From an uncultured Clostridia bacterium (GTDB taxonomy: Bacteria > Bacillota > Clostridia > Oscillospirales > Acutalibacteraceae), in NCBI GenBank assembly GCA_944380855.1, contig CALWIW010000010.1:1-54232 (forward strand): DNA of 54,232 bases. Direction: 5' to 3'. Of this stretch, positions 1 to 7,303 are shown piece after piece (the first letter of the stretch is position 1; every line of letters starts with the position of its first letter). The position numbers and the translations under genes were made by a program. Below the pieces are notes generated by a model that worked only from the letters and a program-made list of their open reading frames with translations, made no database searches and was not told the origin of the DNA.

Positions 1-27
1 CCATTCGATTTTACTCTTAACCTCCCG

Positions 28-204
28 CAATGTCAATCGCCTTTGCCCGAAAGGCGGTCGTTATAACATATTCTTAGGAGGCGGTCGCTCTATCCAGCTG
101 AGCTACGGAAACATCTTTAAAATCTATTCAATTTTAGGCTTTTTCTAACTCAATGTCAATCACTTTTCCTCAAAAGGCGGTCGTTATAACATATTCTTAG
201 GAGG
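28..204. repeat. Tandem 123-bp-period repeat abutting the tRNA-Arg fragments
   Basis: Positions 50-81 and 173-204 are an identical 32-bp sequence, and 28-38 and 151-161 share an 11-bp sequence (caatgtcaatc). The two units are 123 bp apart. The bases between the two shared parts differ by only a few positions, while the tRNA halves to the right differ much more. This pattern fits a conserved element end joined to different tRNA-Arg(CCU) genes at the anticodon loop, as site-specific recombination could produce. More units may lie left of the window. Confidence 0.6.
73..112 (-). pseudogene. 5' half of tRNA-Arg(CCU), copy A
   Basis: Read on the minus strand, this has a 7-nt acceptor strand (GTTTCCG), TA, a D arm with stem GCTC/GAGC, one base, the 5' anticodon stem strand ACCGC and the loop CTCCTAA, giving anticodon CCU (Arg). 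A complete tRNA would continue with GCGGT and then the variable and T arms. Instead the sequence continues with AATATGTTATAACGACCGCC, and no T arm follows. The break falls just after the anticodon loop. It is a truncated gene, not a working tRNA. Confidence 0.7.
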
Positions 205-234
205 GGTTTATTATATCCATTTAACTAAGAGGGC
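196..234 (-). pseudogene. 5' half of tRNA-Arg(CCU), copy B
   Basis: A second, different tRNA-Arg(CCU) 5' half read on the minus strand. It has acceptor strand GCCCTCT, a D arm GTTA/TAAT, the stem strand AACCC and loop CTCCTAA. It breaks at the same base as copy A and is followed by the same AATATGTTATAACGACCGCC. The AT-rich D arm resembles tRNAs of phages or mobile elements more than a housekeeping tRNA (inference). No 3' half is present. Confidence 0.65.
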
Positions 235-240
235 TAATAT

Positions 241-545
241 TAATAAATAATTATTTCATGCTTGTTTATTCTATAATGTTTTCAATAAAATGTCAATATG
301 CATAAGCAAAAATAGAATTTAATTTTAAAGGTCATTATCAGAAATAAAAAACATTGATTGTTTGGCGTTAGGTGCCAATACAATTTATTAATGTTGCTTA
401 AGCGTTTTTAGTGTGTTTTTTATTTATTGTTTGGAATCATGTGGATGATATATGAGGTATTTAAGTTAGAATTTTTACATACATATTTTCATAAACTAAA
501 TTGTGTGTATTATCTAAATTTATATCCTAAAAAACCGGTATAGGG
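241..545. other. AT-rich intergenic region with no gene seen
   Basis: I see no open reading frame with a ribosome binding site, no tRNA arms and no convincing terminator hairpin here. The sequence is strongly AT-rich and lies between the tRNA fragments and the promoter of the PTS cluster. Confidence 0.5.
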
Positions 546-574
546 TTGACATTTTACAAAAAAACTGATAATAT
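546..574 (+). promoter_or_regulatory. Sigma-A promoter of the PTS cluster
   Basis: A perfect -35 box TTGACA (546-551), a 17-bp spacer and a -10 box TAATAT (569-574). Transcription would start near 581 and give a leader of about 245 nt before the IIA gene. Confidence 0.75.
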
Positions 575-619
575 ATCTTTAATGATTATTGTAACGGATA
601 TAAATCAAAATAATTTGTT

Positions 620-640
620 TAACACTTGGTGTGTTTTTTT
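620..640 (+). terminator. Possible weak leader hairpin with T run
   Basis: AACAC and GTGTT can pair across a 5-nt loop and are followed by a run of T (636-640). It sits inside the PTS leader, so it could be an attenuator of the type controlled by BglG/GlcT-family antiterminators. The stem is short, and I could not recognise a clear antiterminator target sequence. Confidence 0.3.
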
Positions 641-826
641 ATTGGGACAGAGATGAGACAATATTGATAATGTTGTGTCGGACTGTTTGTTTTGTCTTTT
701 GCTCCGATGTTTTGTGCTTTGTAATTGGAAGGTAAAATGAATATACATGATTTATTTTCCTTTAAAAATACAATACTTTACATTATTTGACTGAGGTAAA
801 TGTTCAGGCAGGAAGGAGAATTTTAA

Positions 827-1342
827 ATGGCAGGCTTTTTTAAAAAATTATTTGGAGACAACAGTGCTGAAAAAACTCCGGCATCAAACGAGATAAAGCT
901 TTTTAATCCTATCGAGGGAGAGGTTATTCCTCTTTCTGAGGTTAAAGATGAGGTTTTCAGCCAGGAAATTCTGGGAAAAGGTATCGCTGTAAGACCGGCG
1001 GTCGGCAAGGTTTTTGCTCCGGCTAACGGAACTATTCAGCAGATTTTTGATACACTTCATGCAGTAAGTATTCTTACCGACGATGGTGTTGATGTTCTTA
1101 TTCATGTTGGTTTTGATACTGTAAAGCTTAAAGGCAAACACTTTAAAGGACACGTTACAGCAGAACAAAAGGTTAAAGCCGGTGATTTGCTGATTGAATT
1201 TGATGTTGACGCTATAAAAGCGGAGGGCTATGACCTCACTTCTCCGATGATTGTATGCAACACCTACGATTATAAAGATGTTATAACAAAAACCGGCGAA
1301 ATGAAGCCACTTGAAGAAGTAATTCAACTGGTTAAAGGTTAA
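827..1342 (+). CDS. crr: PTS glucose-type enzyme IIA
   Basis: Cytoplasmic phosphocarrier of 171 aa that accepts phosphate from HPr and hands it to the IIB domain of a sugar permease. The family signature is clear around residues 45-110: a proline-containing entry (AVRPAVGKVFAPANGTI), then VLIHVGFDTVKLKGKHF, whose His is the phosphorylated residue. Length is normal for a free-standing IIA of the glucose/sucrose family. The start is ATG with GGAAGGAG eight bases upstream. It is the first gene of the cluster behind a strong promoter and is followed 46 bp later by enzyme I. The matching IICB gene at 3647 has no IIA domain of its own, so this protein probably serves it. Confidence 0.93.
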   Translation: MAGFFKKLFGDNSAEKTPASNEIKLFNPIEGEVIPLSEVKDEVFSQEILGKGIAVRPAVGKVFAPANGTIQQIFDTLHAVSILTDDGVDVLIHVGFDTVKLKGKHFKGHVTAEQKVKAGDLLIEFDVDAIKAEGYDLTSPMIVCNTYDYKDVITKTGEMKPLEEVIQLVKG

Positions 1343-1388
1343 TTTTTGTTTTTACTGTTTAAAAATTTAATCGGGTAGGTGAAAGGTA

Positions 1389-3032
1389 ATGCAAACCGGA
1401 AACGGAAAAGGTGTTTTTGCCGGAATAGCCATAGGTAAAATTTTTGTGTTTAAGAAGCAGGAACTTGTAATTGTAAGAGGAACTGCTAATACTGTTGAAG
1501 AAGAAATTGAAAGATATAAAGCGGCTAAAGAACTTTCGGCAAAACAGTTAAAGGTTTTGTTTGATAAAACAGCAGCTGAGGTTGGTCAGGAAGAAGCGAT
1601 GATTATTGATGTTCAGCTTCTTATGCTTGACGACCTTGACTATGAAGAAGAGGTATTAAGAAAAATTACCGAAGAAAAAGAAAATGCTGCTTATGCGGTT
1701 ACTGCAACCGGAGAAGAGTTTGCAGAATTCTTTGCTTCTATGGACGACCCTTATATGAAAGCCAGAGCCGTCGATGTTGGTGACGTTTCAAAACGTATTG
1801 CAATGAATATTCAGGGAATAAATCCCGACGGAATAAAGATGGAAGAGCCGATGGTTATAGTTGCTGAGGATTTAACGCCAAGTGAAACCTTGCAGCTTGA
1901 CAAAAATATGATTTTGGCATTTGTTACGCAGAAAGGCTCTTCAAACTCTCATACTGCTATTCTTGCAAGAACTATGAATATTCCTTCTCTTGTAGGTGCA
2001 GACATTGAAATTACACCTGAGCTTAACGGAAAGCTTATGATAGTTGACGGCAACAGCGGTAAATACTATATTGACCCTGACGATATTACGCTTGATGAAA
2101 AAGAAAGACGCCGTAAGGCTCAGCTCCAACAGAAAGAGCTTTTAAATCAGCTTAAGGGCAAGGAAAACGTAACTATTGACGGTAAAAAAATCAATATTTA
2201 TGCAAATATAGGAAATCCAAAAGACGTTGATCTTGTTATAAACAACGACGCAGGCGGCATCGGACTGTTCAGAAGTGAATTTTTATATTTGGGAAGAGAT
2301 AGTGCTCCGACTGAAGAGGAACAGTTTGCAAGTTATAAATATGTTGCCGAGAAAATGAACGGCAAAAAGGTTATTATCAGAACCCTTGATATCGGTGCTG
2401 ATAAAAAGGCTGATTATTTTGGTTTTGCGGAAGAGGAAAATCCGGCTTTGGGATACAGAGCTATAAGAATTTGTCTTGATCAGGTTGACCTCTTTAAAAC
2501 GCAGCTTCGTGCCATTTACAGAGCTTCTGCTTTTGGACAGATTTCAATTATGTTCCCCATGATTATCTCAGTGGCTGAGGTAAAAAGAATTAAGGAAATT
2601 TGTGAAGAAGTTAAGGAAGAGCTTATAAAAGAAGGACACGAAATTGCTCCTCACGTAGAGCTTGGTATAATGATTGAAACACCGGCTGCCGTTATGGTTT
2701 CCGATGAGCTGGCTAAGGAAGTGGAGTTCTTCAGTGTAGGAACAAACGATCTTACCCAGTATACTTTGGCAATTGACAGGCAGAATGCAAAGCTCGATAA
2801 GATTTATGATGCACATCATCCGGCAATTCTTAAGATGCTGAAGATGATTGTAGATAACGCTCACAAGGCAGGTGCCTGGGCAGGAATTTGCGGTGAACTG
2901 GGTTCAGATACAACTCTTACTGAAACTTTCCTCAGAATGGGCTTTGACGAGCTTTCTGTGTCTCCTACTTTTGTTCTCAGCGTAAGAAAAGCTGTAAGAG
3001 ATACAGATCTATCAAAAAAGACTACAGTATAA
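1389..3032 (+). CDS. ptsI: Phosphoenolpyruvate-protein phosphotransferase (PTS enzyme I)
   Basis: Cytoplasmic enzyme of 547 aa that takes phosphate from phosphoenolpyruvate and passes it to HPr, the first step of PTS sugar uptake. The N-terminal part holds the HPr-binding helices and the phosphohistidine loop GSSNSHTAILARTMNIPSL (around residue 190). The C-terminal barrel has the PEP-site sequences MIETPAAVMVSDELA, FFSVGTNDLTQYTLAIDR and the catalytic Cys in GICGELGSD. Length is slightly short of the usual 570 aa but all key motifs are present. Start is ATG with an AGGTGAAAGG binding site. It lies between the IIA and HPr genes and is probably cotranscribed with them. Confidence 0.95.
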   Translation: MQTGNGKGVFAGIAIGKIFVFKKQELVIVRGTANTVEEEIERYKAAKELSAKQLKVLFDKTAAEVGQEEAMIIDVQLLMLDDLDYEEEVLRKITEEKENAAYAVTATGEEFAEFFASMDDPYMKARAVDVGDVSKRIAMNIQGINPDGIKMEEPMVIVAEDLTPSETLQLDKNMILAFVTQKGSSNSHTAILARTMNIPSLVGADIEITPELNGKLMIVDGNSGKYYIDPDDITLDEKERRRKAQLQQKELLNQLKGKENVTIDGKKINIYANIGNPKDVDLVINNDAGGIGLFRSEFLYLGRDSAPTEEEQFASYKYVAEKMNGKKVIIRTLDIGADKKADYFGFAEEENPALGYRAIRICLDQVDLFKTQLRAIYRASAFGQISIMFPMIISVAEVKRIKEICEEVKEELIKEGHEIAPHVELGIMIETPAAVMVSDELAKEVEFFSVGTNDLTQYTLAIDRQNAKLDKIYDAHHPAILKMLKMIVDNAHKAGAWAGICGELGSDTTLTETFLRMGFDELSVSPTFVLSVRKAVRDTDLSKKTTV

Positions 3033-3105
3033 ATTATTGTACTATTATAAAAGAGAGATAATAAAAGGGATAAATGAGTAAATAAAATAAACGGAGGTTT
3101 TTCCA

Positions 3106-3363
3106 ATGAAAACTGTAACATATACTATTAAAGATGAGCTTGGAATTCATGCAAGACCGGCAGGACTTATAGTTAAGCTTGCTAACGGTTTTAAAAGTGA
3201 TATCAAGCTTGCTGTAGGCGATAGATCAGGTGACGCTAAGAGAATTATCGGCGTTATGAAGATGGCTGCAAAGCAGGGAGAAGTTCTTACCGTTACAATA
3301 AGCGGTGAAGATGAAGATGCAGCAGCTGCTGAAATTCAGAAATTCTTGGAAGTAAATCTGTAA
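3106..3363 (+). CDS. ptsH: Phosphocarrier protein HPr, lacking regulatory Ser46
   Basis: HPr of 85 aa, which relays phosphate from enzyme I to IIA. The active-site His15 is in GIHARPAG exactly as in the family. The regulatory site differs: residues 45-51 read KRIIGVM where Firmicute HPr has KSIMGVM, so Ser46 is Arg46 (codon at 3241-3243). In Firmicutes HPr kinase phosphorylates Ser46 to form the CcpA cofactor. This protein could not be modified there, although its sugar transport role should be intact. Start is ATG after GGAGG. It follows ptsI by 73 bp. Confidence 0.95.
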   Translation: MKTVTYTIKDELGIHARPAGLIVKLANGFKSDIKLAVGDRSGDAKRIIGVMKMAAKQGEVLTVTISGEDEDAAAAEIQKFLEVNL

Positions 3364-3395
3364 TTTCGTTAATGCTCAGGTAACTGTTTGTGATG

Positions 3396-3426
3396 ACACA
3401 AGGAAAGGCATTGCTTTTCCTTGTGT
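3396..3426. other. Strong hairpin between ptsH and the IICB gene
   Basis: An 11-bp perfect inverted repeat (ACACAAGGAAA / TTTCCTTGTGT) with a 9-nt loop. It is not followed by a T run, so it is not a standard terminator. It could be an RNA processing or stability element that separates the levels of the upstream genes from the permease gene. The 283-bp gap also leaves room for a separate promoter for the permease. Confidence 0.5.
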
Positions 3427-3646
3427 CCGGAAAGTACATAAATGCTTGAGCTGAATACAGTTTTCTTTAGTTTTATTACTTTCTGCGGATTGTAATATGA
3501 ACCCTGAAAAATAAATATTGAGTGGTTATTTTAATCAGGTATATTAAAAGCACAGTAACCGTATTCATTGGGCGAGAGTGGATTTTGTGTTTAGTGCTTT
3601 GATATAAAAGATACAATACATCAAAATATGAAAGGAGTAAATTTTT

Positions 3647-5182
3647 ATGATGAAGTATCTTCAGAGATTGGGCAAATCTTTGATGCTCCCAGTAGCATGT
3701 TTGCCTGTTGCTGCTATCCTCATGGGTATCGGTTACTGGATTGATCCAAATATAATGGTTACAGGATCTACTAATCCAGTTGCAATGTTCCTTGTAAAAG
3801 CCGGCGGTGCACTTGTAGATAACATGGCTATTTTGTTCGCAGTTGGTGTTGGTGTTGGTATGACATTAGACAACGACGGTACAGGTGGTCTTGCAGGTCT
3901 TGTATCATGGCTTGTTATCACCACATTGTTGGCTCCTGCTGTTTCTTCCGTATTCCTTGGATACGGCAATGCAGATGCATTTAAAGAGATGAATTATGAT
4001 TCTTGGTATGCATTCAACAAAATTCAAACTCAGTTTATCGGTATCCTCTGCGGACTTATCGGTTCAGCTTGCTACAACAAATTCCACAAGGTTAAGCTTC
4101 CTGACTTCCTTGGATTCTTCAGCGGCAAGAGAAGCGTTGCTATCGTTACAGCAGTTGTTTCCTGTATAGCGTCTTTCATTCTTCTCTTCGTATGGCCATT
4201 TATTTTCGGCGGCCTTATGACATTTGGTAAGTGGATCATTACACTTGGACCTATCGGTGCTGGTATCTATGCATTCTTTAACAGACTTCTTATTCCGTTT
4301 GGTCTCCACCACGCTCTCAACTCCATATTCTGGTTTGACGTTGCAGGTATCAACGATATCGGAAGATTCTGGGGTACAGCTGAAGGCGGTCTCCTCATGG
4401 CTGGACAGTCAGAGGTTAACGGCGAGATCATTAATCCTCTCCTCATGAACACAGGTGACCAGATAACAGGTATCTATATGTCAGGTTTCTTCCCTGTTAT
4501 GATGTTCGGTCTTCCTGCTGCTGCTCTTGCTATGTACCACATGGCTAAGAAAGAGAAAAAGGGCGTAGCAATGGGTCTTTTGGCTTCTGCTGCTCTTGCA
4601 TCATTCTTCACAGGTGTTACAGAGCCTCTCGAGTTCTCATTTATGTTCCTTGCTCCGGCTCTCTACGCTGTTCATGCTGTTCTCACAGGTATCTCTGTTG
4701 CTGTTACAGCTATGCTTCCAACAAGAGCAGGCTTCAACTTCTCAGCAGGTCTCGTTGACTGGTTCCTCAGCTTCAAAGCCCCTGGAGCAATGAATGTTTG
4801 GATGCTTCTCCTCATCGGCGTTGTTGTTGCTGTAATCTACTATGTAGTATTCAGATTCATGATTGCTAAGTTCAACTTCAAGACACCTGGCCGTGAAGAT
4901 GACGACACAGATGAGACAAAGGTTACACTTTCAAACAACAACTACACAGAAGTTGCTAAGATCGTTCTCGAAGGCGTAGGCGGCAAGGGCAACGTTGCTT
5001 CTATCGACAACTGTATAACAAGACTTCGCCTTGAAGTTAAGGATTACACAAAGGTTGACGAGAAGAAGATTAAGTCTGCAGGTGTTGCAGGCGTTATCAG
5101 ACCGGGCAAGACCAGCGTTCAGGTTATTATCGGAACACAGGTTCAGTTCGTTGCTGATGAGTTCAAGAAGCTTTGCAAATAA
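3647..5182 (+). CDS. PTS glucose/N-acetylglucosamine-family permease, IICB
   Basis: Membrane permease of 511 aa that imports and phosphorylates a hexose. Residues 1 to about 410 form the IIC channel: an amphipathic start (MKYLQRLGKSLMLPVACL), many hydrophobic segments and the conserved loop GVTEPLEFSFMFLAP. After a charged linker comes the IIB domain (about 430-511), with the phosphorylated Cys in the context NCITRLRLEVKD. There is no IIA domain, so the IIA protein encoded at 827 probably supplies phosphate. Start ATG follows GAAAGGAG. The family covers glucose, N-acetylglucosamine and related sugars, and sequence reading alone does not decide the substrate. Confidence 0.9.
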   Translation: MMKYLQRLGKSLMLPVACLPVAAILMGIGYWIDPNIMVTGSTNPVAMFLVKAGGALVDNMAILFAVGVGVGMTLDNDGTGGLAGLVSWLVITTLLAPAVSSVFLGYGNADAFKEMNYDSWYAFNKIQTQFIGILCGLIGSACYNKFHKVKLPDFLGFFSGKRSVAIVTAVVSCIASFILLFVWPFIFGGLMTFGKWIITLGPIGAGIYAFFNRLLIPFGLHHALNSIFWFDVAGINDIGRFWGTAEGGLLMAGQSEVNGEIINPLLMNTGDQITGIYMSGFFPVMMFGLPAAALAMYHMAKKEKKGVAMGLLASAALASFFTGVTEPLEFSFMFLAPALYAVHAVLTGISVAVTAMLPTRAGFNFSAGLVDWFLSFKAPGAMNVWMLLLIGVVVAVIYYVVFRFMIAKFNFKTPGREDDDTDETKVTLSNNNYTEVAKIVLEGVGGKGNVASIDNCITRLRLEVKDYTKVDEKKIKSAGVAGVIRPGKTSVQVIIGTQVQFVADEFKKLCK

Positions 5183-5223
5183 GATTTCTTAAACTACATA
5201 ATTTTAAATTACTCGCTGATTGG

Positions 5224-5252
5224 GACGGGTCGCTCTGCGGCCCGTCTTTTAC
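5224..5252 (+). terminator. Terminator of the PTS cluster
   Basis: GACGGG and CCCGTC pair across a GC-rich loop and are followed by TTTT. It lies 41 bp after the permease stop codon. Confidence 0.8.
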
Positions 5253-5400
5253 ATTGTTTCTCCATAGAAAATTATAGATAATTAGTTTAAGAGTTTATCT
5301 GTCTTTTTACTGTTTGCTGATTTTTAACTTAGGGCTTATAAAGTAAATAAAAAAATTGTGAAAATAGTGTGTTTTTTATGGGGAAATAATGTAAAATTTA

Positions 5401-5429
5401 TTGAAATTACATTAAAAATATTATACAAT
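5401..5429 (+). promoter_or_regulatory. Promoter of the NifX/NifB-like gene
   Basis: TTGAAA (5401-5406), a 17-bp spacer and TACAAT (5424-5429), ending 52 bp before the gene start. Confidence 0.6.
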
Positions 5430-5481
5430 ATCATAGAAGATAAAGTGCCGTTCTATTATTTGATGAAAGGAATTGTTTAAA

Positions 5482-5868
5482 ATGAAGAAAATTGCGGTTA
5501 CATATGACAACGGTCAGATTTTTCAGCACTTTGGTCACACGGAGTTTTTTAAAATTTACACAATTGAAAACGGTGCTGTTGTTAATTCAGCAGTTGTTTC
5601 TACAAACGGAAGCGGCCATGGTGCTTTATCCGGTTTTTTGCAGAAAAACGGTGTAGATACCCTTATTTGCGGCGGAATTGGCGGCGGTGCAAAAATGGCA
5701 CTGGCTCAGGCCGGGATTACTCTGTACGGTGGAGCAGCGGGAGATGCTGATACAGCGGTTCAAAATCTTTTAGACGGTATTCTCAGTTTTAACCCTGACG
5801 TTATGTGCAGTCATCATAATCACGGAGATGGCCATAATTGCGGAAATCATTCCTGCGGCAATCATTGA
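5482..5868 (+). CDS. NifB/NifX-type iron-molybdenum cofactor-binding domain protein
   Basis: Small cytoplasmic protein of 128 aa of the dinitrogenase iron-molybdenum cofactor family. It starts with KIAVTYDNGQIFQHFGHTEFF and contains the loop CGGIGGGAKMAL, both typical of the family. The C-terminus is a metal-binding tail rich in His and Cys (CSHHNHGDGHNCGNHSCGNH). Such proteins occur widely in anaerobes without nitrogenase and probably bind iron-sulfur or metal clusters; the exact role is unknown. The ATG at 5482 was chosen because AAAGGA lies 11 bases upstream, whereas an in-frame TTG at 5473 would be too close to it. It has its own promoter. Confidence 0.85.
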   Translation: MKKIAVTYDNGQIFQHFGHTEFFKIYTIENGAVVNSAVVSTNGSGHGALSGFLQKNGVDTLICGGIGGGAKMALAQAGITLYGGAAGDADTAVQNLLDGILSFNPDVMCSHHNHGDGHNCGNHSCGNH

Positions 5869-5926
5869 TATTATACAAATTTAATAATTATAAAAGATTT
5901 TATATCGGATAAATTTAATAAAAGTG

Positions 5927-5955
5927 TTGAAAAACATAAAAGTATCTGATATAAT
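5927..5955 (+). promoter_or_regulatory. Promoter of the cohesin gene
   Basis: TTGAAA (5927-5932), a 17-bp spacer and a perfect TATAAT (5950-5955). It lies 35 bp before the start codon. Confidence 0.75.
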
Positions 5956-5990
5956 TTAAAAACGATAATATTAATTGAAGGAGAATTACA

Positions 5991-6872
5991 ATGAAATTTA
6001 CCAAAAGAATTTTAGCGGTTATGGCAGCAGTTCTCATACTTGCTGTATCATCCTTTACAGCGGTTGTTTCGGCAGATGAAAGTACATTGACTTTTAATGG
6101 TGGAAAGACTGCTAATGTAGGCGACACAATTACTTATACTTTCAGCCTTGGGGATTGCCCTGAACCTTTGGTTGGTATTCAGATGTATCTTTACTATAAC
6201 CCTGAATATTTAAAGGCCAGTGAAAAATATAAGACTGATTTGTCAGGCTATGCTATTAATACTGCTCATATTGACGATAAAGGCAATGCACAGGTTAGAA
6301 TTGCCTGCTCAAATATAAGCGGCATGGATTTCAGTTCTAAGGGAACAATTATTAGCCTTGATTTTGAGGTTCTTAAGGGCGGAGAAAGCGATATTACTTA
6401 TTTTGTAACCGAGATGTATACTCTGGATAATTCAGGCGATGTTCCTGAAATAGTACCGCTTTCGGCTTACACTTTCCATCAGGACATTACTGTTAACGGT
6501 AATTCTGTTGCAGAAAATGAAACACCTAAGCTTGAAACTGACGATGACAAGTTTACAGATGATCAGATTTCCAACTTTGTGAATAATGAAGAGGGAAAGA
6601 GCGACGGACAGACTACATATGTTCCCGAGGTTGAATCCACCACAGAAGCCGGTCAGGGTGAAACAACAGAACCTGTTACAGACGAAAACGGAGAAGTTGT
6701 TACTACACCTGTTTCAGATGGTGAAAATCAGCAGGCAACAACCGACGGACAAAATGCAGATGGTGAAAATCAGCAAGAGGGCAATAACATTGTTTTGATT
6801 ATCGTAATTATTGCAGGCGTAGTTGTTGTGGTTGGAATTATTCTTCTCCTTGTAACAAAAAAGAAAAATTGA
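5991..6872 (+). CDS. Membrane-anchored single-cohesin surface protein
   Basis: Secreted, membrane-attached protein of 293 aa. Residues 1-28 are a signal peptide ending near VVSA. Residues 30-170 look like a cohesin-type beta-sandwich: VGDTITYTFSLGDCPEPLVGIQ, then LYYNPEYLKAS, then a later KGTIISLDFEVLKGG, in the order and spacing of cohesins. Residues 170-262 are a Thr/Glu/Gln-rich flexible linker. Residues 266-289 are a hydrophobic segment followed by KKKKN, a membrane anchor with a short cytoplasmic tail. Cohesins bind dockerins, and three dockerin proteins lie in this window, so this may display them on the cell (inference). A related cohesin-fold carbohydrate-binding domain is the main alternative. 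Confidence 0.75.
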   Translation: MKFTKRILAVMAAVLILAVSSFTAVVSADESTLTFNGGKTANVGDTITYTFSLGDCPEPLVGIQMYLYYNPEYLKASEKYKTDLSGYAINTAHIDDKGNAQVRIACSNISGMDFSSKGTIISLDFEVLKGGESDITYFVTEMYTLDNSGDVPEIVPLSAYTFHQDITVNGNSVAENETPKLETDDDKFTDDQISNFVNNEEGKSDGQTTYVPEVESTTEAGQGETTEPVTDENGEVVTTPVSDGENQQATTDGQNADGENQQEGNNIVLIIVIIAGVVVVVGIILLLVTKKKN

Positions 6873-6927
6873 TTTAATACTCGCATAATTAAATAAAAAA
6901 GAATCGTGCTTCAAAATTTGTAAACTT

Positions 6928-6982
6928 AACCGACCTCCAAAGATCAGACTAAGAATCTGACAGTTGTGAGGTCGGTTTTTTA
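6928..6982 (+). terminator. Terminator after the cohesin gene
   Basis: AACCGACCTC pairs with GAGGTCGGTT, a small inner hairpin (TCAGA/TCTGA) lies between them, and a TTTTTT run follows. Confidence 0.85.
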
Positions 6983-7210
6983 TGGTTCTATACCAAATGT
7001 TGGGGTAATCAAGTAAAGTCTGAAAAACAAAATAAAAGCAGTTCTTTCCAGAAATTCTGTAATGGGATAAGGGAATAATGAGGTTTTACGGAAGACTGTA
7101 ATAAAAAATCAGAGTTCTTTATAGAGACGCATAAAGTTCCGGAAATTTTAAGCATTTTCCCAGTCTTATTATGTATTGTTTTATCATAAACATATAAGAT
7201 TACAAACATA

Positions 7211-7250
7211 AAAAAGCAGGCGGTTTTTTAATTAAAACTGCCTGCTTTAT
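7211..7250 (-). terminator. Terminator of the dockerin protease gene
   Basis: AAAGCAGG(C) pairs with (G)CCTGCTTT, with A- and T-rich flanks on both sides, so it can act in both directions. It lies 54 bp beyond the stop codon of the minus-strand gene. The stretch from 6983 to 7210 holds no gene that I can see. Confidence 0.75.
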
Positions 7251-7303
7251 CTATTTTTTCTAATCCCGGCTATTGAAAGATAGCAATAACTTTCCTAATT
7301 AAC

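Noticed and set aside
1-120. Complete tRNA-Arg gene
   Set aside because: Only acceptor 5' strand, D arm and anticodon loop are present. No 3' anticodon strand, T arm or acceptor 3' strand follows.
28-204. CRISPR array
   Set aside because: Only two repeats with a spacing of 123 bp, the repeats lie inside tRNA-derived sequence, and no cas genes are seen.
585-640. Ribonucleic antiterminator (RAT) target for a LicT/GlcT protein
   Set aside because: A hairpin with T run exists, but the 5' part fits the RAT consensus poorly and no antiterminator gene is in the window.
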